Shown here piece after piece: positions 41,187 to 50,624 of a stretch of 64,000 bases of DNA. Source of the stretch: Rugamonas rivuli (GTDB lineage: Bacteria > Pseudomonadota > Gammaproteobacteria > Burkholderiales > Burkholderiaceae_D); assembly GCF_009380165.1 (NCBI RefSeq), contig NZ_WHUF01000003.1, forward strand, positions 372,001 through 436,000, given 5' to 3'. The position numbers and the translations under genes are program-made. The notes under the pieces are model-generated. The model ran no database searches. It was not told the origin of the DNA and was given only the letters and a program-made list of their open reading frames with translations. The number at the start of each line of letters is the position of its first letter. Position 1 is the stretch's first letter.

Positions 41187-42734
41187 GTGGCGATGACAAC
41201 CTTAACCTCGTTGAGCAAAAACAGCCCGGCAGCGTCTCCCTCCGCAACAATGGAGACAGCCGGCATCTCACCCGTCAACAGTGGCGTCATCGACAGCGCG
41301 CCGGCCACCTCGCCATCCTCGGTGGTGAAGCTCGGCGCCGTCGGCACGCGAGTGGACGGCGCATCGCGCACGCAGCTGGTGTGGGAACGCAGCGGCAAGG
41401 ACGCCGTGTCCGCACTGGTCGCCCGCAACTACAACTACCTGCCCTCCGCCAACCGCTTCAAGGATCTGGGCGCGGCCCTGCTGGAACGCTTCAAGACCGA
41501 CGGCTCGGACTTCTCGCAATCGCTGCAGCAGGCGCCGGAGGATACGGAGACCACCACCTACGACACGCTGCTGTACTCGCAGCTGGCGCCGTTCCATCAC
41601 CTGGGCGACAACCAGACCGGCCTCACCATCACGACCAAAAGCGGCACCACGGTCACGCTCGCGCTGGACAGCTCCGAGGAAGGCATCGGCGTGCAGGTGA
41701 AAAGCAGCGGCAAGCTTACTGACGACGAACGCGAAGCGCTGGCAGGACTGTCGACCGCCTTCCAAAAAGCTATCGACGGCCTCGCCGCCGTGCCGCCGAA
41801 AGTCGACCTCTCCGGCCTGACCAAATTCGACGCCAGCGTGCTGTCGTCGGTGGACCTGCACTCGGAGCTCAAGCTGAACGAAACCGACACGCAGAAGCTG
41901 GACTTCCACGCCGACGCCAAACAGCGCTCGGTGCATTTCAGCGGCCCGGCCGGCGAAGCGAAGATCGCCGTCGACCTGAGCCAGCCCACAAGCTGGGGCA
42001 GCAAGGAGCAGCAAGCCAAGGCGCTGACCAACTACCTGCGCCAGTTCGACCAGGCCACCGCGCGCGGCCACGGCGACGCCGAACTGGCCGGCCTGTTCAA
42101 GGACGCCTTCACCGAAATGCACGGCGACTACGGCCAGCAGCCGCCCGCACCGTGGCAGCAGATCAAGCTGACCGACCAGGACCACGCCATCCTCACCGGC
42201 CTGGCCGACTTCAGCGCCTCGGTCACGCAAGCCGAAAAATCGCCCAACCCGCTGCGCACCAACGAGAACGACACCTTCGACTACCGGACCTCGCAAAGCA
42301 CCAGCGTGCAAGGCCGCACACAGCTCGACCGCGCCATCTCGCAGCAGCAGCAATCGCAGCTCAAGGCCAGCTATCACGAACCTAGCCGGCCAGGCGCCAA
42401 ACTGGATCTGACAGAAGATCCCGCCTCGCAGAACTACAACTTCGTGCTGATCGACGACAGCGCCAGCAGCAGCGCCGCATTGGCCTACGATGAGGGCGCG
42501 CTGGCCAAGGCCACGCTCGAACAGTCGGCCAGCCATTCGACGCGCACCCTCAAGTACCTGATGGACAAGCTGGTCGAAGACACCACCATCCCGTCCAGCG
42601 CGAAGCACATCCGCGACCTGCTCGACACGCTGGCGCCGAGAAAAAAACCCGACGAAGATCAACGCCGCAGGACGCTGGACGCCGTCAACCAGCAGATCTT
42701 CCTGAAACCTGAACCAGGCGATATACCGCAATGA
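41187..42734 (+). CDS. large hypothetical cytosolic protein
   Basis: 515 residues from a GTG, or 513 from the ATG two codons later. The nearest AAGGAG is 15 bases before the GTG, and a TATAAT hexamer abuts the start, so the exact start is unsettled. No signal peptide or membrane segment. The N-terminal 45 residues are Ser/Ala-rich; LTITTKSGTTVTLALDSSEEGIGVQVKSSGKLTDDER and helical blocks such as QAKALTNYLRQFDQA follow. Gln/Ser-rich near 390. I do not recognise the family. It overlaps the DinB gene by 4 bases, so they are co-translated. Confidence 0.65.
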   Translation: MAMTTLTSLSKNSPAASPSATMETAGISPVNSGVIDSAPATSPSSVVKLGAVGTRVDGASRTQLVWERSGKDAVSALVARNYNYLPSANRFKDLGAALLERFKTDGSDFSQSLQQAPEDTETTTYDTLLYSQLAPFHHLGDNQTGLTITTKSGTTVTLALDSSEEGIGVQVKSSGKLTDDEREALAGLSTAFQKAIDGLAAVPPKVDLSGLTKFDASVLSSVDLHSELKLNETDTQKLDFHADAKQRSVHFSGPAGEAKIAVDLSQPTSWGSKEQQAKALTNYLRQFDQATARGHGDAELAGLFKDAFTEMHGDYGQQPPAPWQQIKLTDQDHAILTGLADFSASVTQAEKSPNPLRTNENDTFDYRTSQSTSVQGRTQLDRAISQQQQSQLKASYHEPSRPGAKLDLTEDPASQNYNFVLIDDSASSSAALAYDEGALAKATLEQSASHSTRTLKYLMDKLVEDTTIPSSAKHIRDLLDTLAPRKKPDEDQRRRTLDAVNQQIFLKPEPGDIPQ

Positions 42735-43270
42735 GCACACCAGAATCCATCGTCCTGATGGCGGCCTACAACGCCTCGATGAACCAGAAGCTGTACGCCG
42801 CCGCCGCGCAATTGCCGCATGCCGAACTGGTTGCCGACCGCAAGGCCTTCTTCGGCTCCATCCTCGGCACGCTGAACCACCTGCTGGCCGCAGACAGCAT
42901 CTGGCTGCGCCGCTTCGCCACCCATCCGGCCGGGTTCAGCGCGCTGGCGCCGCTGCTGGAGCTGCCGATGCCGTCCGGCCTGACGCAAAGCTTCGGCGAC
43001 GACCTGCCGTCGCTGCTGGCCCACCGCCAGCGGCTGGACGCCATCATCACGCAATGGGCGCCGCAGGTCGGCGCCGCCGACCTGGCGCATACCTTCGAGT
43101 ACCACAGCATGAAGGGCGACCCGTATCGCAAGCACTTCGGCAGCGTGGTGCTGCACTTCTTCAACCACCAGACCCACCATCGCGGCCAGGCCAGCACGCT
43201 GCTGTCGCAGGCCGGCGTCGACATCGGCGTCACCGACCTGCTGGTGATGGTGCCGGAGATCGAAGCGTAA
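42731..43270 (+). CDS. DinB family protein
   Basis: 179 residues, a four-helix bundle with the metal-binding His pattern of DinB/YfiT-like proteins: GTLNHLLAADSIWLRRF near residue 46 and FFNHQTHHRGQASTLLSQAG near 140-160. These proteins are usually metal-dependent thiol transferases or unknown. The ATG overlaps the preceding stop, and its own stop overlaps the next ATG by one base, giving a three-gene coupled unit with the hypothetical protein and a D-2-hydroxyacid dehydrogenase. Confidence 0.88.
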   Translation: MSTPESIVLMAAYNASMNQKLYAAAAQLPHAELVADRKAFFGSILGTLNHLLAADSIWLRRFATHPAGFSALAPLLELPMPSGLTQSFGDDLPSLLAHRQRLDAIITQWAPQVGAADLAHTFEYHSMKGDPYRKHFGSVVLHFFNHQTHHRGQASTLLSQAGVDIGVTDLLVMVPEIEA

Positions 43271-44274
43271 TGAAGATCGCCGTCTACAGCGCCCAGCCCT
43301 ACGACCGCCGCTTCCTCGACGAAGCGCGCCTTCAGCACGGCGCGGACGCTGTCGAAGCGGCCTACTTCTCCGACCCGCTGACGCTGGACACCGTACCGCT
43401 GGCGCAAGGCTGCGCCGCCGTCTGCGTCTTCGTCAACGACCAGCTGGACGCCGCCGTGCTGCAAGCCTTGTACGCATTGGGCGTGCGCGCCGTGCTGCTG
43501 CGCTGCGCGGGCTTCAACAACGTCGACCTGCAAGCCGGCCAGCGCCTCGGCCTGTTCATGGCGCGCGTGCCGGCCTACGCGCCGGAAGCGGTGGCCGAAC
43601 ACGCGCTGGCGCTGGCGATGACACTGAACCGCCACACCCACCGCGCCTATGCGCGCGTCCGCGAAGGCAACTTCGCGCTGGACGGCTTGCTGGGCATGAC
43701 GCTGCACGGCAAAACCGTCGGCATCGTCGGCGCCGGCCAGATCGGCACGGCGGCGGCGCGCATCTTCAAGGGACTGGGTTGCACGGTGCTGGTCAGCGAT
43801 CCGGCGCCATCGCCGCAGCTGGACGGCCTGGCCACGCGGGTCGGCCTGGACGAGCTGCTGGCGGCGTCGGACATCGTCTCCCTGCATTGCCCGCTGATGG
43901 AGGCGACGCGCCACATGATCAACGCCGCCAGCCTGGCGCGCATGAAGCCCGGCGCCATGCTGCTCAACACCTCGCGCGGCGCGCTGATCGACACCGCCGC
44001 CGTGATCGAGGCGCTCAAGTCGCGCCAACTGGGGGCGTTGGCGATCGACGTCTACGAGCAGGAGGCCAGCCTGTTCTTCCACGACCATTCCAGCGACATC
44101 ATCGCCGACGACGTGTTCCAGCGCCTGATGACCTTCCCCAACGTGCTGGTGACGGGCCACCAGGGCTTCTTCACGATCGAGGCGATGCGCGAGATCGCCG
44201 CCGTCACCTTCGCCAACCTGGCCTGCCACATGCACGGCACGCCGTGCGCCAACCTGCTGCCCGTCAGCTCGTAA
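43270..44274 (+). CDS. D-2-hydroxyacid dehydrogenase (D-lactate dehydrogenase-like)
   Basis: 334 residues. Rossmann loop GIVGAGQIGTAAARIFKGLGC near residues 154-174 (in parts), the catalytic Arg in LLRCAGFNNVDL near 78, NTSRGALIDTAAVIEAL near 235, and the catalytic His in VTGHQGFFTIEA near 296. The AYAPEAVAEHALALAMTLNRH segment is typical of LdhA. It would reduce pyruvate to D-lactate with NADH. Its end overlaps the convergent histidine kinase gene by 11 bases. Confidence 0.9.
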   Translation: MKIAVYSAQPYDRRFLDEARLQHGADAVEAAYFSDPLTLDTVPLAQGCAAVCVFVNDQLDAAVLQALYALGVRAVLLRCAGFNNVDLQAGQRLGLFMARVPAYAPEAVAEHALALAMTLNRHTHRAYARVREGNFALDGLLGMTLHGKTVGIVGAGQIGTAAARIFKGLGCTVLVSDPAPSPQLDGLATRVGLDELLAASDIVSLHCPLMEATRHMINAASLARMKPGAMLLNTSRGALIDTAAVIEALKSRQLGALAIDVYEQEASLFFHDHSSDIIADDVFQRLMTFPNVLVTGHQGFFTIEAMREIAAVTFANLACHMHGTPCANLLPVSS

Positions 44275-46222
44275 GCGGCAGCGTCAGTACGAAGCGGGTG
44301 CCGATACCTAACTCGCTTTCGACATCGATCTTGCCGCGCAAAACACCGTAGACGATGTTGTAGACGATGTTCAGCCCCAGTCCCGATCCGCCCTTACCCA
44401 GCTTGGTGGTAAAGAAGGGATCGTAGATGCGGCCCATGTTCTCCGGCGCGATGCCCGAGCCGTTGTCGCGGATAATCACCTGCACCCACTCGGCATCGAC
44501 GGCAATGGCCGAGATCAGGATCTCCCCTTCGCTGCGGCCTTCGAAGGCGTGCGTCAGGCCGTTGTTGACCAGGTTGATCAGCACCTGCCCAAACGGGCCC
44601 GGATAACTCTTCATCATGATCGTCGACGGGATGTCCTGGCGCACCGTGATGCCGGACTTTTTAAACGTCGGCAGCAGCAACAGCAGGATCTCGTTGGCCA
44701 GGTCGCACAGCAGGAACTCGCGGCACTGCGAGGTGGTGCGGTCGACCGCCACCTGCTTGAAGCTGGCCACCAGGTCCACCGCGCGGTGCAGGTTGCGCAG
44801 CACGATCTCGCCGCCGCTGGCCACATCGTCGACAAAGGCCTGCAAGGTCGAACGCTTCATGCCGTCGGCGGTCAGGCGGGTGAATTCGCGGGTCTGGTCG
44901 ATCAGCGTGCTGACCGCCAGCAGGCTGTTGCCGATCGGCGTATTGAGTTCATGCGCCACGCCGGCCACCAGCGATCCCAGCGCCGCCAGCTTCTCGCTGC
45001 GCACCAGTTCATCCTGCGCGCGCCGCAGCGTCTCCAGCGATTCGGCCAGGTCCTTGTTCACTTCAACCATCTGGCCGGTGCGCAGCTGCACCAGTTCCTC
45101 CAGCTTGTCGCGGTACTGTATCAGTTCGACCTCGCTCTTCTTGCGGTCGGTGATATCGGTCGAGATGCCGCCCATCGCCCACACCTTGCCATGCTCGTCG
45201 CGCAGGCAGAATTTTTCCGAGATATAGGTGCGCACCATGCCCAGCGCATCCGGCACGCCCTCCTCGTAGATGTACGAATGCTCGGACAGCAGCGCGCGGC
45301 GGTCGCCCTCGCGTATCACCTTCACGGTCTCCTCGTCGAAGATGTCGGCGTCGCAGTGCCCGATCGGATCGGGCGAACCTGGCGGCAGCACCTGCCGCAG
45401 GCGCTCGTTGACCATCAGGTAGCGCCCCTCCAGATCCTTGACGTAGATGACGGCCGAGGACTTGTCGGCGATATTGGTCAGCAGCGACTGGCTCACGCGC
45501 AGCGCCGCATCGCGCGCGGCGACGGTGGCCAGCATGGTGTTGAAGGCCGACGACAGCTTGCCCACTTCGTCGTTGGAGAAGTGCGGCGCCCGCAGATCGT
45601 AGCGCTCCTCGCGCGTGACCTGGTCCGCCACCCGGGACAAGGCCAGCAGCGGCTGCGTCACCAGCCGCCGCAGGCCGACCGCTTGCAGCAGGCCGCAGAT
45701 CAGGAGCGTCATCAGCACCACCGCCAGCACCAGCCCGTATTTGCTGAGGCGTTCGGCCAGCGGCTGCAAGGCATACTCCACTTGCAGATAGCCGAGCACC
45801 TCGTGCTGGAAGCGCACCGGCGCCACCATCGACAGGCGGTCGCCGTGGAAGCGGTGGCCCGACGGCGCCATCCCCTCCGGCCATACGCAGCGCACCTCGC
45901 CGCTGCGCGCATAGCTGGCGAACACCTGCTGCCGCACGTCGAACAGGCAGGCGCTATGGATGTCGGGCGTGCCGCGCAGCGCAGACAGCGTGCGCGTGGC
46001 GGCGCGGCGGTCGCCGAAGTTCATGTCGACGTCCAGGTTCAGCGACACCAGGTCCATGCGGCTGGCCAGGTCCTGCACCAGCCGTACCCGCACCACGCTG
46101 AAGTCGTAGGTGATCAGCACCATCAGGGCCACCAGCATCGCCGTCAATGCCGTCAGCAGCGAGACGATCAGCAGCTTGCGCTGCAAGGCCAGGTCGTGCC
46201 AGCGCTTGGGCAAGCCGCTCAC
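44264..46222 (-). CDS. membrane sensor histidine kinase (HAMP-PAS-HisKA-HATPase)
   Basis: 652 residues from a GTG that overlaps the YfiR-like stop (GTGA). Order: transmembrane helix 17-39, periplasmic domain of about 120 residues, transmembrane helix near 162-184, HAMP, PAS (SSAVIYVKDLEGRYLMVNERL), coiled coil, and the phosphoacceptor motif VAGVAHELNTPIGN. The ATP domain has LINLVNNGLTHAF (N box), IRDNGSGIAPENMGRIYDPFFTTK (G1/F) and GGSGLGLNIVYN (G2). No receiver domain or partner regulator is adjacent. Coupling with a YfiR-like protein suggests periplasmic control of the sensor. Confidence 0.92.
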   Translation of the reverse strand: MSGLPKRWHDLALQRKLLIVSLLTALTAMLVALMVLITYDFSVVRVRLVQDLASRMDLVSLNLDVDMNFGDRRAATRTLSALRGTPDIHSACLFDVRQQVFASYARSGEVRCVWPEGMAPSGHRFHGDRLSMVAPVRFQHEVLGYLQVEYALQPLAERLSKYGLVLAVVLMTLLICGLLQAVGLRRLVTQPLLALSRVADQVTREERYDLRAPHFSNDEVGKLSSAFNTMLATVAARDAALRVSQSLLTNIADKSSAVIYVKDLEGRYLMVNERLRQVLPPGSPDPIGHCDADIFDEETVKVIREGDRRALLSEHSYIYEEGVPDALGMVRTYISEKFCLRDEHGKVWAMGGISTDITDRKKSEVELIQYRDKLEELVQLRTGQMVEVNKDLAESLETLRRAQDELVRSEKLAALGSLVAGVAHELNTPIGNSLLAVSTLIDQTREFTRLTADGMKRSTLQAFVDDVASGGEIVLRNLHRAVDLVASFKQVAVDRTTSQCREFLLCDLANEILLLLLPTFKKSGITVRQDIPSTIMMKSYPGPFGQVLINLVNNGLTHAFEGRSEGEILISAIAVDAEWVQVIIRDNGSGIAPENMGRIYDPFFTTKLGKGGSGLGLNIVYNIVYGVLRGKIDVESELGIGTRFVLTLPLTS

Positions 46223-46794
46223 TTGGAATCCCCGCCGACCACGCGTTCAGCCAGCGCCAGCATGCGCGGATTGAGGCTGACCCCGGAATGCTTGGCCGCC
46301 GTCAGATTGACTTCGAAACGGATGCTGCCGTCGACCAGCATCATGTTGATCATGCCGCCGTCGGCCAGGAAGTTGGCGGAGTCGCCGATGGTGAGAATGG
46401 CTTGCTCGCGCATGCGCGTCAGCCACGCGCTCTGGCGGCTGCGTTCGGGCAGCGCCAGGTAGACCGCGTGGCATGGCTCGGTCTCTTCGACGCGGCTGAC
46501 GATGCGCAGCTCCAGCGGATGGCTGCCCGCCGCGCGGTGCTGCAGCTGGCGGGCCATATCGGCCGCGCCGGGGCCCACCATGCACACCACCAGCGGCGCA
46601 TGCGGTTCGATCAGCGCCGGCGCCGGCCAGTTGGCATAGCGGGTAAAGTTCAGGATGTAGGCGGCCTTGACCTGCTGCTCCGGGATGGCCTGCTCGGCGC
46701 GCACGGAGATGCCTGCACCGGCCAGGACCGCCAGCGCGCAGGTGGCCGCCAAGGCCAGCATCCCCCTCCTTACAGCGCCCAGTCGTTTCTTCAT
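46219..46794 (-). CDS. YfiR family periplasmic protein
   Basis: 191 residues from ATG 46794, preceded by GGGGAG. A basic then hydrophobic signal peptide ends near ISVRAEQA. The family pattern EQQVKAAYILNFTRYANWPAP, CHAVYLALPERSRQ, ILTIGDSANFLADGGMINMMLVDGSIRFEVNLTAAKHSGVSLNPRMLALAERV is clear and complete. In Pseudomonas YfiR binds and inhibits the diguanylate cyclase YfiN (TpbB). Here the coupled partner is a histidine kinase instead, so it may act as a periplasmic co-sensor. It is divergent from a TonB receptor. Confidence 0.9.
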   Translation of the reverse strand: MKKRLGAVRRGMLALAATCALAVLAGAGISVRAEQAIPEQQVKAAYILNFTRYANWPAPALIEPHAPLVVCMVGPGAADMARQLQHRAAGSHPLELRIVSRVEETEPCHAVYLALPERSRQSAWLTRMREQAILTIGDSANFLADGGMINMMLVDGSIRFEVNLTAAKHSGVSLNPRMLALAERVVGGDSK

Positions 46795-47003
46795 GCACGC
46801 TCCCCGATAGCGCAGCCGCATGTTTCCACGGTTCCAGCGCGTACTGATTTTATCCGAATCGCCCAGACCGCCCGCTTTTTTCGCATGGCGGTAAAGACTT
46901 GTTCTTGAAACACAACGCCCTGTGCAGGCGATCAACTTGCAGCTTGTGATCGTGTCGGAATTGGTGAATACTTTGTTAAATCGCGCAGCATGGGAGCATA
47001 CTC

Positions 47004-49154
47004 GTGGGCGTACACACACCGCATTTCAATACCTCCGCCCACGCCGGCACGGCGCGGCTGCGCCACACCTGTATGCAAGCGGCGTTGCTGCTGCTCTTGC
47101 TGCCGCAGCTGCCGCTGGCATCGGCCCGTGCCACCACCACGGCCGACGACGACAGCCTGTTCGACCTCAGCCTCGACCAGCTGCGCAACGTCAAGGTGCT
47201 CACCGCCACCAAGACCGCCACCCCGCTGTACGCCACGCCCGCCGTGGTGACGCTGGTGACGGCCGACGACATCGCCCGCTACGGCTACCAGAGCCTGGCC
47301 GAGGCGCTGTCCCACGTGGCCGGCTTTGTCGAGAGCGACGACCGCCTCAATCACAACTTCGGCGTGCGCGGCATCAACGCCGGCGCGCAGTCGGCCAGCC
47401 GCGCCATCAAGATCCTGCTGGACGGCCAGCCCATCGCCTTCCGCAGCACGCAGCAGCAGTTGATCGGGCTGGAGTTCATCCCGCTCAACATGGTCGAGCG
47501 CATCGAGATCGTGCGCGGGCCGGTGTCGGTGCTGTACGGCGCCGACGCCTTGCTGGGCGCGGTCAACGTCATCACCCGGCACGACGGCACCGAACAGCGC
47601 CTGGCCCTGAGCCACGAATGGTCGGGCGGCGGCCGCAGCGTCAACCTGCTGTCGGCCAGCGGCAGCGCCCAGTTCGGCGCAACCGGCCAGGCCGATCCAT
47701 CGTCGCCGTACTGGCTGGCCTGGGGCGTGCAGGCGGCCAGGGCCGACCGCAGCGGCCTCGCATTGCCGCGCATCTCGCCCGACTACAAGCGCTATGCCGC
47801 CCTCAGCCCGGCCCCGGTCGACGACGCCGACCCGCGCAGCCTTTACCTGCGCGGCGGCTGGCGCGGCGCCAGCGACGAGCTGCAAGCGAGCGTGTTCTGG
47901 CAGCGGCAGGACAGCGACAATGTGTTCGCCAGCCTCAATCCGCTGCTGCGCCCGCCCAGCCACGTCGAGCTGGAGCAAGGCTATCTGCACCTGGGCGCCA
48001 GCCACCGCTTCAACGACGCCCACACGCTGCGCGCCAGCCTCAACTACGGCCAGGGCGAACCGGGCGCCGCCGACCGCGTGCGCACCGGCGCCGCCGACTA
48101 CTATCTGCTGCGCGACTTCGGCTACAAGGCCATCGACGGCAGCGTCGAATGGCTGTGGCAGATGGGGCCGCAGACCAGCCTGCTGCTGGGCGCCGACGTG
48201 CTGCGCGACCGCGAGACGCTGGAATCGTTCCGCCGCCGCAGCATCGCCGACGGCAGCGATTTCCAGCTCAGCCAGCCGGGCGAAAAAACGCTGCGCAACA
48301 CCGGCTTCTACGCGCAGTGGCAATTCCCGCTGGTCGGCAAATGGCAGGCCATCCTCGGCGGCCGCCAGGACCGGCACTCGGTCTACGGCACGCAGGAATC
48401 GCTGCGCGCCGGCGTGGTCGGCAGCCTGCCCGGCGACTGGGGTTTGAAAGTCCTCAGCGGCACCGCCTTCCAGGCGCCGTCGGCCGAGCTGCTGTACCGC
48501 ACCGCCGTGCAGCCGGGCGACATCAAGGGCAATCCCGACCTGGCGCCGCAAAAATCGCGCACCATCGAACTGCAACTGAGCACGCCGCCCGCGCCGCACT
48601 GGAACGGCGCGCTGACCATCTACCACACCAAGGTCAGCGAACTGGTCACGCTGGAACAGGCTTTCTTCAACCTGGTGGCGCGCAACACCAGCGACAGCAA
48701 AGTCAACGGCGTGGAGCTGGAACTGCGCTACCAGCGCGACTGGTTCAACGCCTACGCCAACCTGAGCCGCGCCAACGGCAGCCGCAGCCTCAACCGCTAC
48801 ACGCTGACGCCGCTGGCCCAGCGCAGCGACGGCGAGCTGTTCCCCACCAACAGCGCCAACGCCGGCGCCAGCGCCAGCCTGATGGGGCAGAAACTGCTGC
48901 TCAGCGTGGACAACCGCTACGTCGGCGCGCGTCCGGCCGCCACCGCCAACGTGCTGCTGGCCAACCAGGCTTACCAGCTGTCGCGCTACGTCGACACCAC
49001 GCTGGGCGCGCGCTGGAGCCTCAGCGCCCGCGCCGGCATCCGCGTGCAGGTGCGCGACCTGTGGAACAGCCGCTACGTCGATCCCGGCGTCGGCGGCATC
49101 GATTACCCGTCGCTGGGCCGCCGCTATGGAGTGCAATATGAATACCGCTACTAG
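47004..49154 (+). CDS. TonB-dependent outer-membrane receptor
   Basis: 716 residues from a GTG with GGGAG 7 bases upstream; the Met at residue 24 is an alternative that still keeps the signal (MQAALLLLLLPQLPLASA). The plug domain is clear (VLTATKTATPLYATPAVVTLVTADDIARYG, FGVRGINAGAQSA, VERIEIVRGPVSVLYGADALLGAVNVIT). The barrel ends with YGVQYEYRY, an aromatic terminal strand. The TonB box seems weak. Relatives act as siderophore, cobalamin or organic-compound receptors, or in signalling. Its 3' end overlaps the next gene by 17 bases. Confidence 0.88.
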   Translation: MGVHTPHFNTSAHAGTARLRHTCMQAALLLLLLPQLPLASARATTTADDDSLFDLSLDQLRNVKVLTATKTATPLYATPAVVTLVTADDIARYGYQSLAEALSHVAGFVESDDRLNHNFGVRGINAGAQSASRAIKILLDGQPIAFRSTQQQLIGLEFIPLNMVERIEIVRGPVSVLYGADALLGAVNVITRHDGTEQRLALSHEWSGGGRSVNLLSASGSAQFGATGQADPSSPYWLAWGVQAARADRSGLALPRISPDYKRYAALSPAPVDDADPRSLYLRGGWRGASDELQASVFWQRQDSDNVFASLNPLLRPPSHVELEQGYLHLGASHRFNDAHTLRASLNYGQGEPGAADRVRTGAADYYLLRDFGYKAIDGSVEWLWQMGPQTSLLLGADVLRDRETLESFRRRSIADGSDFQLSQPGEKTLRNTGFYAQWQFPLVGKWQAILGGRQDRHSVYGTQESLRAGVVGSLPGDWGLKVLSGTAFQAPSAELLYRTAVQPGDIKGNPDLAPQKSRTIELQLSTPPAPHWNGALTIYHTKVSELVTLEQAFFNLVARNTSDSKVNGVELELRYQRDWFNAYANLSRANGSRSLNRYTLTPLAQRSDGELFPTNSANAGASASLMGQKLLLSVDNRYVGARPAATANVLLANQAYQLSRYVDTTLGARWSLSARAGIRVQVRDLWNSRYVDPGVGGIDYPSLGRRYGVQYEYRY

Positions 49155-50445
49155 GCGCCTGCTGGCCGCAGCCACGGCCGCTGCGCTGGCGCTGCTGACT
49201 TCCTGCGGCGGCGGCGGTGGCGGCGGCACGGGCGACGCCACCACGCCGCTGCCCGCCAATCCGATCAAGGCCATGATCGATCCCAACGCCATCAACATCG
49301 CCTCGGTCGGCTGGCGCACCTCGACCCGCGACGCCTTCCTGCTGGCGGCCAAACAGATCAACGACGCCGGCGGCGTGCTGGGCAAGCGCCTCAACGCCAT
49401 CGCCCTGGTCGCCCGCGACAACGCCGAGGCCCAGGACATGGGCCAGCAACTGCTCGACGCGGGCGTCATCGCGCTCAACGTCTCCACCTCGACCCGCGTG
49501 CTGAACCTGCTGCCGCAGGCGCTGGCCAAGGGCGTGCCCATCCTGACCGAATCGAGCTCGTCGCCGGCGCTGAGCACGGTGGCCGACGGCGATCTGATCT
49601 TCCGCATCGGCGTTTCCGATGTCGACGCCACGCCGGTGCTGGCCAACGTCGCCTTCGATGCCGGCAAGCGCCGCGCCGTGGTGCTGATCAACGAAGGCGA
49701 CGCCTTCGGCGCGGGCCTGGCCCAGCTGTTCTCGCCGGCCTTCCAGAAGCTGGGCGGGCAAGTGGTGGCCACCGTCACCATCCCCTTCGGCCTGAAGAAC
49801 GGCTTCGCGGGCTATCTGCAAAAAGTCTACGACGCCAAGCCGGACGTGATCCTGAACGGCATCCTGGCGGCCGACATCTCGGCCAATGTGCTGAACGAAT
49901 CGCTGCCGCTGCAGAACGGCGCCATGTGGCTGCTGCCCGGCACCGCCGCCGGCAACCAGACCTTCCTCGACAACCTTGCCGATCCCTCGCGGCTGGCGGG
50001 CGGCGCGCGCGGCGCGGCCGCCACCATCGGCGCCTACGGCAACAGCTCCTACCAGAGCTTCCGCACCGGCTACATCGCCCAGTACGGCAGCGAACCGCAG
50101 GACTTCACCGCCCCCACCTACGACATCGCGATGGTGATGGCGCTGGCGATCGAGCGCGCCGGCCTGGTCAACAACAGCAAGAGCCCCACCGGCCTGATGG
50201 TGCGCGACAGCCTGCGCTTCGTGATGAACGCGCCGGGCGACAAGGTGAGGCCGGAAAACATCGGCGCGGCGCTGGCGCTGGTCAAGGCCGGCAAGGAGGT
50301 CGACTACGCCGGCGCCTACGCCGACATCGACTGGGACGGCGTCGGCGACATCGTCGGCCAGGTGCCGTTCACCGTGTTCCGCCTCGACACGGCGGCCCGC
50401 AGCTGGGACGCCAGCCAGCAGCTGATCATCGCCCTGCCCCGTTGA
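49138..50445 (+). CDS. substrate-binding lipoprotein (Peripla_BP_6/LivJ-like)
   Basis: 435 residues, ATG at 49138 with GGAG 6 bases upstream, overlapping the receptor gene. Lipoprotein signal with LLTSC (Cys23) followed by a Gly run. The body is that of branched-chain-amino-acid-type binding proteins (LLAAKQINDAGGVLGKRLNAI, VLTESSSSPALST... and FGAGLAQLFSPAFQKLGGQVVATV). No permease or ATPase is next to it. Together with the receptor, YfiR-like protein and kinase it may sense rather than transport. Confidence 0.85.
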   Translation: MNTATRRLLAAATAAALALLTSCGGGGGGGTGDATTPLPANPIKAMIDPNAINIASVGWRTSTRDAFLLAAKQINDAGGVLGKRLNAIALVARDNAEAQDMGQQLLDAGVIALNVSTSTRVLNLLPQALAKGVPILTESSSSPALSTVADGDLIFRIGVSDVDATPVLANVAFDAGKRRAVVLINEGDAFGAGLAQLFSPAFQKLGGQVVATVTIPFGLKNGFAGYLQKVYDAKPDVILNGILAADISANVLNESLPLQNGAMWLLPGTAAGNQTFLDNLADPSRLAGGARGAAATIGAYGNSSYQSFRTGYIAQYGSEPQDFTAPTYDIAMVMALAIERAGLVNNSKSPTGLMVRDSLRFVMNAPGDKVRPENIGAALALVKAGKEVDYAGAYADIDWDGVGDIVGQVPFTVFRLDTAARSWDASQQLIIALPR

Positions 50446-50506
50446 ACGGCATCGCCGCCGTTCAAAAAGTGATCGCTCACACCCGCTTTCCCCGGTAACA
50501 TCAGCG

Positions 50507-50529
50507 TTCCGCATACCAGTCATGCGGAA
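50507..50529. other. small hairpin in intergenic region
   Basis: TTCCGCAT (50507-50514), 7-base loop, ATGCGGAA (50522-50529). No T tract follows. It lies between the substrate-binding lipoprotein and the DUF3422 gene; function unclear. Confidence 0.35.
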
Positions 50530-50624
50530 TGCGCGGTTGTGCGGGGGCGGCAGGCTGGCTATACTGCACCGCAACAATCCGCGTTTTTGCAGTTCCGATC
50601 GCAGTACTTTTCCCGGGGAAGGTC

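Noticed and set aside
46932..49781. Minus-strand open frame of 949 codons opposite the TonB receptor
   Set aside because: The opposite strand encodes a complete plug and barrel; the antisense product is low-complexity and has no recognisable domain.
50444..50463. Terminator after the substrate-binding lipoprotein (GAACGGC/GCCGTTC stem)
   Set aside because: The stem is followed by AAAAAG, not by Ts, on the plus strand.
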